A DNA stretch of 64,000 bases, from NCBI GenBank assembly GCA_020726505.1, contig JAHLEZ010000014.1, positions 62,001-126,000 of the forward strand, written 5' to 3'. This DNA is from Leptodontidium sp. MPI-SDFR-AT-0119. Lineage: Eukaryota; Ascomycota; Leotiomycetes; Helotiales; Leptodontidiaceae. The position numbers were made by a program, and so were the translations under genes. Of the stretch, positions 22,190 through 34,487 are shown piece by piece; within the stretch, counting starts at the first letter, position 1; every line of letters starts with the position of its first letter. A model generated the notes under the pieces. The model was not told the origin of the DNA. It made no database searches and was given only the letters and a program-made list of their open reading frames with translations.

Positions 22190-23201
22190 ATTCTAAAGGA
22201 CTGGTCTACGACTTTAAATACTCCACATATTTATGCCTATTTTATTCCGGCGATCCGAAAGGGTGATTTTTGCCGTAAAAAACGCACGTTTTAGATTTGT
22301 GGACATAGTAGGGATAGAGAGCATATTGAGAGCTATTTTGAAGAGATTAGGGTAGGCCTTTTACTGTGCAAGTTCAAGCTACTAATTAACGGCGTCAGTA
22401 TAGCCAAACACATGCTCTATATTATTGTAATAGTCGAATTCGTCTTCAATCGCAGTTGGCGTATTAATAGCCTGTAATTAGAGCTCGAATTCGTTCGTTA
22501 AGGCAGTGGCAGACGTTGTAGAGCTCGGAATCGTCGATTTTAGCTTGTATTCTTCCTCCTACAACTTCTTGACGCTCTCCTTCGCTGTTGCTCGCTAAGA
22601 GGGCCTCTAAAACTGCTTAATATACTACTATTTGTGTGTAAGGTTAAGAAATATAGAGGCAGTATAAGTAAGAGATTCGTCGCTTTTCTCGTAATATTTG
22701 TTTAACTTTTATTACTTTAAATTAACTATCGCTGACATTTTAACGTTATCTTTATATTATATTTTAGCTTTCTTAAAGTGAGCTAATATAAAGTCTATTA
22801 AAGGGAGGACGCGGTCAAGAGAGGCTCCAAAGCCTTCTAGGGATTTAATAGATGACTTTAGGACCTGTAAAAACATTATAATCTTACTTAAAAGCGACTA
22901 TTCCTCCGGCTCTAAATGATCCTGATTAATATCCAATTCTTAATATAATTAATAATATTCTTTAATTACCTCTCGTAATAAGAGCGCAACCTCTAATATA
23001 GTAAACTACGAATTCTATCGAGTCGAATTGTCTTTGTAAAGGTAGCGATTTTTAGATAAGGTAAGAAATTTTTATATATAGTAAGTACTACGCTAGACAA
23101 AAACAATGAAATTATGAAGCTTCCTAAGAAGCCCCTTTTAGCGCTATTCTCTTATGTGTTCTAGCGTTTGTTATAGCCACTAGTTTGCGATTTTTTTATC
23201 C
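22190..23201 (-). pseudogene. hAT transposase, C-terminal part
   Basis: The minus strand reads SLEGFGASLDRVLPLIDFIL followed by AHFKKAKI, NKYYEKSDESLTYTAS, and near 22240-22380 MLSIPTMSTNLKRAFFTAKI followed by TLSDRRNKIG. The last stretch is the hAT C-terminal dimerisation signature. Stops are mostly TAA/TAG at expected Gln or Trp positions, consistent with RIP. The N-terminal part lies at 31622-32862, separated by the Gypsy insertion. Confidence 0.8.
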
Positions 23202-23206
23202 TTAGT

Positions 23207-23455
23207 TGTGACGACTGTGGCTGCCCAGAGCCTCATTTCCACCGGCTCCACTTAGTATTACCCGATCGGGACGTACCGAGATTACTATAGTGCTAGGCAT
23301 ACTGACCTCTTATATATAGACTTCTTCTTTTTATACCTTCTTTCCTTTGTAGTTATAGATTCTAAGTTAATACTTAATATTATTATATGTCTCTTATGTT
23401 AATATATGAGGCGTCAGTTACACGTGACTACTGTCTTTCTAGGGTAAGCGTCACA
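23207..23455 (+). repeat. Gypsy 5' LTR
   Basis: Starts TGTGACGACTG and ends AAGCGTCACA, giving a 7-bp terminal inverted repeat. It aligns along its whole length with 31370-31616. It includes the GAGCCTCATTTCCACCGGCT segment shared by both LTRs. Confidence 0.9.
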
Positions 23456-23999
23456 TTATCTACAACTCTTTTCTCTATGTCTAAGAAAACAATAAATATC
23501 CCTCGCCTCCTAATTCTCTTGTAAGTAGTTATAGCCTAGAAGCTTAAATACAGGAAAGGCTTATACTAAGCTTTATAACTTAACGAATAATAACATTAAA
23601 ACCCTTACTAATAGTGAAGTCAATATTTACTTCGCTATTATTACTTTTATTCTCCTCCCCGACCTTTGCCTTTACACGACGAAGTCGAAACCCCCTCTTC
23701 GCTAGACTTCTCCTTCTAACTCGCCAAGTCAAGCCGAAAGTCGTCCCTCCTCTAGTAAAGCGACCCGCTATAGACGACGCCAATATGTCGTTTGCCTCTT
23801 TTTCCGTCCCTATACTTAACTCTCTCGATACTAATACCCCTAAAGTTAATACTTTTACTAATACGCTGAGTAGTGCAGAGCCTACAAGGACACACATAAG
23901 AGAGACGTTATAAGAAAGCCGACTTCGCATTTTAAAAGAGTAACTTATAGAAAGTCGCTTAAAGAATTAGCGGTTGAAGTTATCGCTCTAATAATAGCG

Positions 24000-26900
24000 A
24001 CTTACAATTGACGAGCCTCTATTACGTAAATCCGCCCTAAGATTTGTAACTTTCTAAGAAGGGGATATACTCCTTTATTCCTTTATTAAGAAAACTCTTG
24101 CCCCCGAGCTAGACAAAGGTAAAGGTAAAGTATAAAGTACTCCTGATTTTAGTAGACTATTAGACGACGATAGTAAGGACGGCTACTAACCTTCTTACAT
24201 CCCACGGTATTATTCCTTATCTTTCTCTAAGATATCTCAGATGTTTACGGCCTCACGAATCGAGAAGATCTCTAACTTAAATAATAAGCTTTCGGATAGT
24301 ATTAACTATAGTTCACGTCTATAAGAAGTTTAAGTTTAGAACGCCTTACGCCGGTACGACTAATACTTCGTCGACAACGACTACTAAAAGGATTAGCTAC
24401 TAATATAAATAAAAGGAATAGCTCGCACGTTCTTAAAACCCTTCTTCTTATCCCTAACGCTTAACGACAACGAAAACATCACAGATGCGCTTGACTTAGT
24501 TGACTAAGTAATTAAATTCCTGACTAACCCTTATAAGTAATAAATAGCGCGTAACCTTTACTTCGCGTTAAAAATAAAAGTCGTAAGACAAATCTTTTAG
24601 GATTTTTATTAATAGTTTAGAATTCTTATTAATTAAGGCGGCGTAACTAATAACTTAATACTTAAAATAAACTTATAAGATAAACTTCCGTCCCGCTTAC
24701 GTAAGTAACTGTTTTATAAGTATTAGAGGACTAGAACTTTAAAAGAGTATGTGAGAATAGTTTAAGCTAAAGACTAAGGATAAATTATAGAAAGTATTAT
24801 CTACGTTAGTCGCTCTAACCCCTCAGCGACAAGTATAAATTCCTATCCCCGATCTTAAGTTAATATCTCCTTAGGGACTACAAGAAAATCACTCTAAGCT
24901 TTTACTACTTCTTTGTCTTAGTGACGAGAAACTAGTTAACTCTTAAGTTAATAAATTTCTACATAAGCCGACACACCTCGTGCTTAAATACTAATAAATA
25001 TCCCACGGCATTTCGCCTAACGGCCCCCTAGTCGTGGTTATGCCTCCCGCCTAAACGAAATAGAAGTAGGCGCCGACGACGGCGGTCTTATATTTGACAG
25101 TTAAGCTACAAACGACAACGATAACTTATTAATAGAGGAACTTACCCTACGAATAAAAGACTTAGCCTAAGAAAAGGCTCTTTTTTAAGTATAGTACGGG
25201 ATATACGACATCTTGACCTTACGAAGCTTTTTAGCGAACTAGTACTTATTACCCGTATCGCTCTCTCTAAGAATAGACTTACGTATAAGTTACTCGCACT
25301 TCTTAATTCCGGAGTTAATAGTTATTATTTTATTAATTACTCTCTTTTAAAGTCTTTTTCCTTCTTTTTAAAACCTTTAATTTACTTACTACCTTCACTT
25401 ATCCTTATTAAAGGATTTAATAATTAAACTGGCTAAATTATTAGCTATTACACTACGTTGAATTTAATAGTCGACAAGCGTTTATAGTTATTTACTCCTT
25501 TCTTAATCACTTACTTAGAAAACTATAAAGTAATTATTAGAAGATTATAGCTAAAGTATCACAAAGTACTCTTAAATACCGCTAAACAACAGCTTATCTA
25601 GCTATTAAACTACCCCTTAATAATAAGCTATAATAAACTAATTAAAGTTTAAGACTTACGTGTATATAAGATTCACTAACGCCACTAGCGCGACGCCGAG
25701 CGTAGAGACGCTAAGTTGCGTGAATTTTAGAGCTATTATAATACCTAATTTGCGGAGTCGACTTTAATAGTCGACTCGCACTTACCTCCCGCGCTAAGTA
25801 TAAATACCTTAGACTTAACTTCTTTCTTAAATTAACTACAGTTAATAAAGTTCACCGGAAAGTTTATAAGAAGAAGTCGAGTAACTACCCTTTCCCTAAA
25901 TCTTAAGTTACGCTTCGATTCTATGGCTAATTCTAGCCGGCGCGTTAAGTTAAACTTTGACATACACGCTAGTTACTCCTTTACTTTCTTAATAACCTTA
26001 GAACTTATTACTATTAATCCTTTAACTATTACTAAGTCTAGAAAACTAGCGATTATATTAATAGAAAATTAAACCTGGCATCTCGCGCAATATAGTCGAA
26101 TTATATCGGATACTAAAGATATTAATTCTATAAATATACAGTTATCGAGCTTACACTTACAGCTAATCTCCAACCACGAAACTACCGTAAGTCGTAAAAA
26201 GAAAGATTAAGGAAACTTATTATAGTTGTGCTAGAAGTATAGAGTTAAGAATTTATACTCCCCCAGAATTAAGCTTACGGCGCTAGTAGAGGAAATTCAC
26301 CCCCCTGTCTTTTTAACACTTAACACTTCGTTTACTTCTTCTTTCCTTCTTATTTTAAGTATAAAACCCCTTACGTATTCCTTATTTTCTTCTCTTACTA
26401 TACCTTCTAATAAATACTTCGTTTCGAAACATATAATAGCCTTTAGAAATGGCCGCGCCGCTGTGTTAATTAAAGAAGTTACGCTAATAATAAATTCTAT
26501 ATTAACCTCTAAGAGTTAGAAATACTTAGATCTACGCCTTTTAAGTATATAGTATCGCCCCTAGCTAATCCCTGATATTAGTACTACTATTAAACCTACC
26601 TTTATTATTAATACTTTATATACCGCAAAGCTCTCGCATTAATAAGTGCGACATGTAATAAAGCCTAAAAAGCGCGCGCACTTCGCTATTAACGGTCCTT
26701 TACCTTAGTTAAGAAGTATATTAAATAACTAACTTAGTTAATATATATAACCGTCCCCACGATTAAATAATATATATATCTTAATTAAACTGGCCTAAGT
26801 AGAAATTATTAAGCTAGAGAGTAGAACCGCCGAGCTTTTATACTCTTAAGACTAAACTAACTCCCCCTAATTCACTTCTTCCACGCGTAAAACGTATACT

Positions 26901-29900
26901 AAGGACTACGCCAATTTACTTTAAAAGATATAATTATAGCTTTCTCTTATACACGACTCGATTATAAAAGCTTCTTCTTCTTTAACTTGTTTTTCTTAAC
27001 CACGAGATAAGTTACTAATTATAAAGCGACGTAAGAAAGCTCGTCAACGTCTAATTATTAAGATCTTCTTAATTAACGTCGCAGCATTTCATATATCAAT
27101 AAAATAGAAGTCTAAAGATAAGATATTCGTAGTAACTCTTTAAGAGATTAATACTTTAATTAATTAAAGAAGCTAAGAGCGAGAGAAAGCCGCTACTATA
27201 TTAGCCTTAACTATCGAACTCACTCACCGCCGCTAGTTAGCTATATAGTTTGCACTCTCTATTTAAGAGCTAGACGCTAAGCTAATAATTCCCCTAGAAT
27301 ACGCTGATTAGACTCACGTATTCTTTAAGGCAGAAAGTGATATTCTCCCCCCCCACCGCTCGTACGATCACAAAATTAAGCTAAAAGGAGAGAGTAAGAA
27401 AGTACTTAAGTATTCGCTATTATATAAGATATTAACTAAAGAACTTAAGGCTATTAAAGAATATATCACGGATAACTTAGATAAAGGATTTATTAAGCCG
27501 TCTTAAGTACTATTCGCTGCCCTTATTCTCTTTGTCAAGAAGCTAAATAACTCCTTGCAGTTATATATTAATTTCTAAGTACTAAATTCCCTTACTCGGA
27601 AGGACTAATACCTTTTACCTTTAATTAATGAGACTCTAACTCGCATAACTAATGCTCGCATTTTTATTAAATTAAATATTCGTTAAGCCTTTTACTAAAT
27701 CTAAATAGACTTAATATTAAAGGAGTATACTACCTTCTGTACAAAATACGGCGTATATAAGTGTAAAGTTCTTCTATTTAGTTTAATTAATGGCCCTGCC
27801 ACTTACTAGCGCTACATAAACGATATTCTCTTCGATTACCTTAATAATTTTTATATAGCGTACTTAGACGACATTCTTATATACTCTAAGGACCCCTTAT
27901 AATACTAACTCCACGTCAAAAAAGTGCTTTAACGTTTTAACGACGCTAGGCTATAGGCTAACCTAAAGAAGTGTGAGTTTGGAGTAATATAAATCAAGTA
28001 CCTAGGATTTATTATATTAACTTCTGGCCTAGAAGTTAATCCCGAGAAGGTCTTTGTCGTTTATAAATAGACTTACCTTAACTTTATTAAAGGTATATAA
28101 TCCTTCCTTAGTTTTTATAACTTCTATTAGAGATTTATTTACGACTATAGTATTATAGCGAAACCTCTTATTTAATTAACTAAGAATAACGTTCCCTTCC
28201 GCTTTACTACAGAATACGAAGGCGCCTTCGACTTCCTAAAATATACTCTCACGTCCGCACCTCTCTTAAGATATTACTAATAGGATTTACCTTACTTTTT
28301 AAAAACGGATATTAGTAATAATATTATAGCCGGAGTCCTTTCTTAATAGTACGGCGACGACTAGTTCCCCGTTACTTTCTTTTTAAAGACTATATTACTT
28401 ACTAAGCTTAATTACATAGTACACGACAAAGAAATACTAACTATTATTAGATCCTTTAGGCACTAACGTGCTAAGTTAGTAAGAGCCCCTTACTAATGTG
28501 GTGGGGATGGCACGTGAGAGCTTGTCAGCTGACTTGACTACCCCTTTATATGGCCGGCTGCCAGCTGTAGAGTTGCATCCATAGAACATATACAACGAAT
28601 ACTACTTTTGGCTCTTTTGTCGATACGATTGGGCTTTGTCCCCTTCACATTTTGGTGACCTACGCAGGGAGTGTTAAGATGCGCGTGTGTATCTTTGGTC
28701 GAAGGCCCTTGAACACTTAGAACCTCTTCTCTTCGATTTGTAGTCAAGTTTGACGAAACATAAAGATATACCTCTCGTACACGATACTTTCGCACACGAT
28801 GCCTTCGCACACGACGATGCCTCCGCATACGATGCCTTCGTACTTGCCCGACGTACACTTCCTCTTCCGATACTCCTCCTCTCGTTGAGTACTCTTTGGC
28901 TCTTGCTAACTACACGACAACGATACCTTCAGAGAGCCATTAACTTGGTCTTTTCTGCCGAGCGGCATCATACCTTCTTCGATAGCCTCTGCGAGCTCTT
29001 CTTAACCTACCTCACTTCTACGACCACTTATCTCTTTCAATATGCCTCTGCAAGCTATCTCTTCGACTCTACACTACGTACGATATTTCCACACTTCGAC
29101 GCTCCGTACACTTCAACATACACATACACGCACTTGACCCCCCTTTCGCCGAGGCATCCGAAGGACAGATAGGTCATTTACATGTCACTGGTTTCTGTAT
29201 GTAAATTATACTACAACTGAATGTTTGGATAATGTTGAGGATCGGGTTTAGGGTTAGATAGCTGCCCGAGGGCGGGCAGAGCCTTTGAAGGGAGGGACGG
29301 ATGTGGTGGGGATGGCACGTGAGAGCTTGTCAGCTGACTTGACTACCCCTTTATATGGCCGGCTGCTAGCTGTAGAGTTGCATCCACAGAACATATACAA
29401 CGAATACTACTTTTGGCTCTTTTGTCGATACGATTGGGCTTTGTCCCCTTCACACTAAGTTCGTGTCGTGATAAACCACAAGGCCTTAAAATACTTTATA
29501 ACCTCTAAGTAATTAAATACTAGACAAGTATAATAGGCAAAGCTTCTAGTAGATTATAATTTCATAATCACGTACCGCCTTAGAATCTATAATCTCCTAA
29601 TAAATACACTTTCTTGTAAGCTAAACGAGTTAGATTAATAGAACTTTATAAAGAAGACTTAACGCCTTTAATAACTTTTACACTAAGACTAAGTTAATCT
29701 TAACTTATTATTTATAAAGTTACGGCCGCTTAACGACACCGACGCGCTAGTGGCCGACGTTGAGCTCACTGCCCTCACACTAACATTCTCCGTCGTATAA
29801 TAAATCTTAGAGGCTAACCGCACTGCCCCCTCCTTACAGGCTCTACGTAAATAAGTTATATTAGACTTTCTAAGTAAACTTAGCCTAAAGGGCGACCTTT

Positions 29901-31340
29901 TACTCCACGACGGCCGCCTCTTAGTCCCTGATGTCGATCATCTTCGAACCTTTCTTATACGAGAGGTTTATAATTAAGTCACTATAACGCACCTTAGTAC
30001 TAAAAAGACGATTTAAATACTCGCTTCTTAGTATTAGTAGTACGGAATCACGTCGATAATCTAGTAATACTGCCGTAATTATTATATATACTAACGAATT
30101 CAAGTCCCCCGGGATAAAAAGCCCGGACTCTTTTATCCTCTCCTTATTCTGTTTAGACTATAAGAACATATTACAATAGACTATTACTCCTTTACTAAGG
30201 ACAAGTATAGATTTAATAACGTCCTTATTTTTATTAATAGATTTAGTAAACAAGTTATTAGTATCCCTTACTAAAAGACGATAAATGCTTAGAAGCTAGT
30301 TATTATATATATTTACTATATATATTACTACTTTAGAGCCCTATTAATTATCACTTTTAATAAAGGTCCCTAGTTTGTATCTAGGTTTTAGACCGCCCTT
30401 AGCAAGATCCTTAGAACTAAGAAACAACTATCCGCTACTAACTACTTATAGACAAACGGCTAGACTAAAGTATATAACTAATACTTGTAAAAACGACTCT
30501 AACCTTTTATTACGTATTATTAAGACGACTAGTTAAAGTACTTTCTGATTATAAACTACGCCTAAATGTCCCTCTTACACGATTCCTTAGGGGGACTTTC
30601 TTCATTTAAGGTAGTCTATAGATACACACTACACACGAATTAGGACTAGAAAATTGATTTACTAGACTTAGTTACCCTCGCTAATAAGTTAAACACTTAA
30701 TAAGTTATTAACTATACTTAACGCCATAAGAAAGCTTAGGACATAGCTCGATCGAACCTTATTATAACTTAAGCTAAGATAGCTAGGTCTTATAACGCCT
30801 CTCGCCGCGATATTGATTTTAATAAAGATAGCCTAGTCTAGCTTAATATACGCTACTTCAAGACACTTCGTCTATTTAAGAAGTTAAATATACTAACTAA
30901 TAGACTATTTAGAGTACTCGAGAAGGTAAGACACTTATACCGCCTAAAGTTACTAGCGAGTATAAAGGTTTATAACGTCTTTCCAGTTAGTAAGCTTCGC
31001 CGGGACTTTAATAATCCCCTACTAAGTTAAGTATAAAATGCCCCCCCGCCGATTAATATTATAAGTAACGACGAGTAGGAACTAGAAGAAGTACTTGCTT
31101 ACTGTAAGAAGGGCAAAACTTTCTCTTACCGTGTTACTTGGCTTAATTAGGACGTTAACTTAGACTAGTACGACGCTTTTAACCTCAAGTACACTTTATA
31201 TAAAGTCAGGGACTTCTACCTTAGTCACCCTAAGTAGGCAGGACCCCCTATTAAGCTACTTAAATAAATCAAAGTATAGGAAGATAATGTTAACGACTAC
31301 GACGACCTTAATAGTAACAAGGAGATAGACTAACGCTCAA
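24000..31340 (+). pseudogene. Gypsy gag-pol, RIP-inactivated
   Basis: Reverse transcriptase is clear at about 27500-28130: SPLFFVKKLNNSLQLYINF in degraded form, then YLDDILIYSKDPL, the catalytic YLDD box, and KYLGFI. RNase H starts near 28300 (LKTDISNNIIAGVLS) and is cut by the TRIM, resuming at 29455 with KYFITSK and LNTRQ. Integrase occupies about 30100-30640. The C-terminus near 31070-31330 (FSYRVTWL, then YDAFNLKYTLYKVRDFYL) is the chromo-like module typical of fungal Gypsy elements. Stops occur throughout; most are TAA/TAG at expected Gln codons. The gag part before 25700 is poorly readable. Confidence 0.8.
28493..29458 (+). mobile_element. TRIM (miniature LTR retrotransposon), copy 1
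   Basis: Element 28497-29454, 958 bp, flanked by the duplication CTAA. Two 153-bp LTRs (28497-28649 and 29302-29454) begin TGTGGTGGGG and end CCCCTTCACA. A purine-rich tract (GAAGGGAGGGACGGA) abuts the 3' LTR, and TTTTGGTGACC follows the 5' LTR at the primer-binding position. No gag, protease, RT or integrase is present, so it must be mobilised in trans. The internal 650 bp carries a degenerate short tandem repeat (ACACGATGCCTTCGC type) at about 28780-28850 and overlapping frames on both strands (140 codons sense at 28750-29172; 106 codons antisense at 28538-28858). It is far less RIPed than the Gypsy around it. Confidence 0.9.
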
Positions 31341-31369
31341 GGACGAGCTTTTTCCGAAGGGGGGGGTAG

Positions 31370-31616
31370 TATGACGACTGTCGCTGCCTAGAGCCTCATT
31401 TCCACCGGCTCCATTTAATATTGCCCGATCGGGACGTACTGAGATTACTATAGTACTAGGCATACTGACCTCTTATATAAACTTCTTCTTTTTATACCTT
31501 TTTTCCTCCGTAATTATAGATTTTAAGTTGATGCTTAGTATCGTTATATGTCTCTTGTGTTAATATGTGAGGCGTCAGTTACACGTGACTGCCGTCTTTC
31601 TAGGGCAAGCGTCACA
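31370..31616 (+). repeat. Gypsy 3' LTR
   Basis: Pairs with the 5' LTR at 23207-23455 and is directly preceded by the polypurine tract. The first bases read TATGACG rather than TGTGACG, a G to A change equivalent to CpA to TpA on the other strand. It is followed by the target duplication TTAGT. Confidence 0.9.
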
Positions 31617-31621
31617 TTAGT

Positions 31622-32862
31622 AACTTCGAGAGTTTCGTCGTTAGTAACGAATAGGAAGGATTTCGCGACAAGGTTAAGAATATAACTAGTATAACGTAGT
31701 CTATAAAAGATAGGATTATATAGAATACTAAAGGATTCACAGAGATCTCACCTAATTTATTAGTAAAAGCTATAAAGAGAGTAGTTAACTTACTTATCCC
31801 GACGTGTCGTATTATAATATCGTTGTTTGACGCGTTATTTATTATAAACTAACCCAAATTAAACTAAATCTCCTATTTTTTAATAACCTCTATTATTATA
31901 GCCGTAAGATTCTCACCTGTTTTGCTCCTAGAGATCTCCTTTATACTTATAACAGTCCTTCTCACCTTTTTATTAGCGCCGATGTAGTAGAAGATAATTA
32001 CTAGTATAAGGAGACTATTTAGAGACGTTTAATAATCGCAGGAGATATATATCTTTAATAGCGCGTTTAATATATTCTATTTAACCCTAATTTTGTGTGC
32101 GTTAAATTGTCTTTTTACTTATATAGCCACAGTTATATAGGACCTAAGAAGCCAGTATAAAGTGTCAGGGTTAATATATTTAAGGAGGTCGCGGAATTCG
32201 GATCGTTTAATAAGTCGTAGAGGTTAAGAGTATACGGAAATGAATCTGCAGACTATTAACATTAAAGAGAAGTGAGAATTACTAATATACCTGATGTATA
32301 AGAGCTCTAATCGATTAGGATTAATACTCTGGCCGTTTATTAACCTTATATTCCGTCTCTTAAATTAGTAATCTTCTCCTAACTTAAATTGACGTTTAAA
32401 ACCACTAGTTAGAGGCTATTAACGTATAAAATCGCTAAAGGTAACAGGCGTTCCTCGGAGGTCTCCCTTATTTAAACTATAAGTAGCTAAATACTCTTTT
32501 ACTGACTTTGTATTATTATTTATATAATACTATTTAGAACAGTAACTACAGCGCTATATCTCCTTCCCTAATATATTATTATAGTACTTCTCCTCTATAT
32601 TCTCACTTGACATATATTAAAAGATTTACGCCTAACGTTTTTTTCCCTTTAGAGTTAGTTAAGGGGGTGTAGGAGGCTTTAAAGCCGCTCGACGAGTTAT
32701 TAGGTCTAAATCGATGAGAATAAGAGGTGCGACATCGTTTCTAATTAGTGGACGACCGAATAGTAATTAACTTTACTTGCCTCCTTTTTTTCTTAGTATT
32801 ACAGAGCCTCTAGAGGTGTTAGAGGAGTTATTTACACGACGACGAGTTAAAGAAGGGGCCAT
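31622..32862 (-). pseudogene. hAT transposase, N-terminal part with BED-type finger
   Basis: An ATG at 32860-32862 opens a frame beginning MAPSLTRRRVNNSSNTSRGS. At about 32510-32590 it reads RCSYCSK, later KSVKEYLATYS, matching the BED zinc finger (C-X2-C then H-X4-H) if each Tyr is read back to His (CAT to TAT, a RIP change). Several TAG/TAA stops sit at expected Gln codons. The frame is cut by the Gypsy insertion and continues at 23201 downwards. Confidence 0.65.
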
Positions 32863-33392
32863 TTTAGATTATATAAGGCTTAAATAGCTTTAAAAACGTT
32901 AATTAAGAACGTGTTAACTTTAACAATTAATTACGCCACAATTATACGACTAAAAATTACAAACGTTACGCTAAATTAAAGATCTTTACTATAGCTATAA
33001 TTTAAGATTAATTTCATAAAAATGTAGTGAGATTTAATATAGTTTAAGGCTTAACTGTTTTACCTTTATCTTGACTAAGTTCTTAGTCTAAAGCGCGGGC
33101 CGCTCCTGTAAAACTTGACTAAAACAGGTTAAAACAGACCTGTTTTATAAGGAATCTAACTAATTAACGGCCGTTCTTAGGGCCTAAAACTAACGCTAGT
33201 TCGTTTCGGGTAGGCGGTAACGAACGGTAATTAGTGGCGTTTTTACTAAGAACGGGATAACTATCGACTATATTGCTCTATTCGCGCCCCAGCCTATAAC
33301 TTCACAACGCAACCTTCAAAATAGTTCGCAGATACTATAAATTAAAGCTGCAACCATGCGCATTCTAAAGAACCTTTTTTTATTGTTGTGAT

Positions 33393-34300
33393 ATGCCTGC
33401 TCAATTACCTGTACGAGTTGTGGCGGACATTGAAGATGCCTTACGCAAGCCGGGCCCCCTCCCATTTGATTACCTCAAGCAAATCGCTAGTATAAACAGC
33501 ACTTCAGTACGAACGGTCTATAAGATTAAGAAGAGGTTAGAGCTTGGAATAGGAGCTTTACCGCTCTCTGGTAGACCGGTCCCTGTTATACAAGCTGAGC
33601 ATGAAAGGGCATTGAAGCTCGTACAAGATAAGAGGCCGTGGATATATTTGGATTAACTCAAAGTCTTTCTTTTAGAGGCCGATAATGCAGATATCTATAT
33701 ATCAACGATTTCCCTTGCTCTTAATCATATTAAAACACTAGGAAACGCCTGAAGTATATTGCAGCACAACGCAACGAGGAATTAAGGACCGAATGGCTTG
33801 ATTTCCTGCAGAGGTTTACAGCTAATCAAGTAGTTGCTGTCAATGAGTCTGGCAGCAACAAGAGGAACGAAGATCGTACTTTTAGGCAGTCAAATAAAAG
33901 CGCTAAGGCAAGGGTTTCCTAATAGCTTGAATACAGAGAGAGAGAGTCTCCATGTTTGCCGCCTATACGATCGACGGCTATATAGCCTCTTAAACCTTAG
34001 AGGGGACTTGTACCGCAGATATCATAGAGGCTTTCTTAGGAGACTATTTACTACCTCTTCGTAACCCTTATCCTTAAGAACGCTTAGTGGTTATACTCAA
34101 TAACGCTTCTACTACCATAAGAACATCGAGTCGATATTAATAGCATTTCAGCATAAGGGGGTCTATCAAAGAGAGCTTTGGGGATTCGAAGCATTAGATT
34201 CGACATAACTATCGTAGAGAGCGTAAAAACTATACTATATATGTGTTTTCCCTTGAATATACGGTTAGAAAGGTAGGAGCAGGCCTAGAGGCTGTATAAA
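33393..34300 (+). pseudogene. Tc1/mariner-type transposase, dead
   Basis: The first 87 codons (33393-33656) contain a helix-turn-helix DNA-binding region (FDYLKQIASINSTSVRTVYK). After a stop and a frameshift the catalytic domain is recognisable: FTANQVVAVNESGSNKRNED near 33810-33870 and VVILNNAS near 34090. Family members have Asp where Asn stands in NESG and in the second N of LNNAS, so two of the catalytic acidic residues look lost. The rest is broken by further stops. Terminal repeats could not be placed with confidence. Confidence 0.7.
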
Positions 34301-34487
34301 GAGCGAGGGCATATTTTCGGAACTGTGGGATAATCTAAATATATATAAACTACACTAAAAAATAGTAGGAAAAGCAAGAAACGCGATAATCTAACCATAT
34401 TAATAATATTTAATAATATGTCCTAATTCGGAAGTACTAAGTGAAGGTGAGGGTTATGTCAGGAGTGATGTCAAGTGCGGGGATGTT

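Larger units (their letters stand above)
23202..31621 (+). mobile_element. Ty3/Gypsy LTR retrotransposon inserted in the hAT
   Basis: The target duplication TTAGT is present at 23202-23206 and 31617-31621. Element 23207-31616. LTRs: 23207-23455 (249 bp, TGTGACG...CGTCACA) and 31370-31616 (247 bp, first bases TATGACG by a G to A change). A polypurine tract (GAAGGGGGGGG) precedes the 3' LTR. The LTRs differ largely by C/T and G/A transitions. The coding strand is +. The element is itself interrupted by a TRIM at 28497-29454. Minus that insertion it is about 7.4 kb. Confidence 0.9.
21925..33283 (-). mobile_element. hAT DNA transposon with 8-bp target duplication
   Basis: CTCTATTC at 21925-21932 and again at 33276-33283 is an 8-bp target site duplication. 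The element inside (21933-33275) begins CAATGTAGTCGATAGTT and ends with the reverse complement of CAATATAGTCGATAGTT. Eight-bp duplications with CA(R)TG-like ends are diagnostic of hAT. Removing the Gypsy element inserted inside leaves about 2.9 kb, a normal autonomous hAT length. The transposase is read on the minus strand and is RIPed. The site lies just upstream of a Tc1/mariner transposase gene. Confidence 0.85.

Noticed and set aside
28780..28850. Short tandem repeats as a CRISPR-like array
   Set aside because: Units are adjacent, degenerate and without spacers, inside a eukaryotic LTR element.
21933..33275. The 11-kb span read as one giant DNA transposon carrying cargo genes (Starship-like)
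   Set aside because: The interior is explained by a separate Gypsy with its own LTRs and TTAGT duplication; the remainder is an ordinary 2.9-kb hAT, and no tyrosine recombinase gene is seen.
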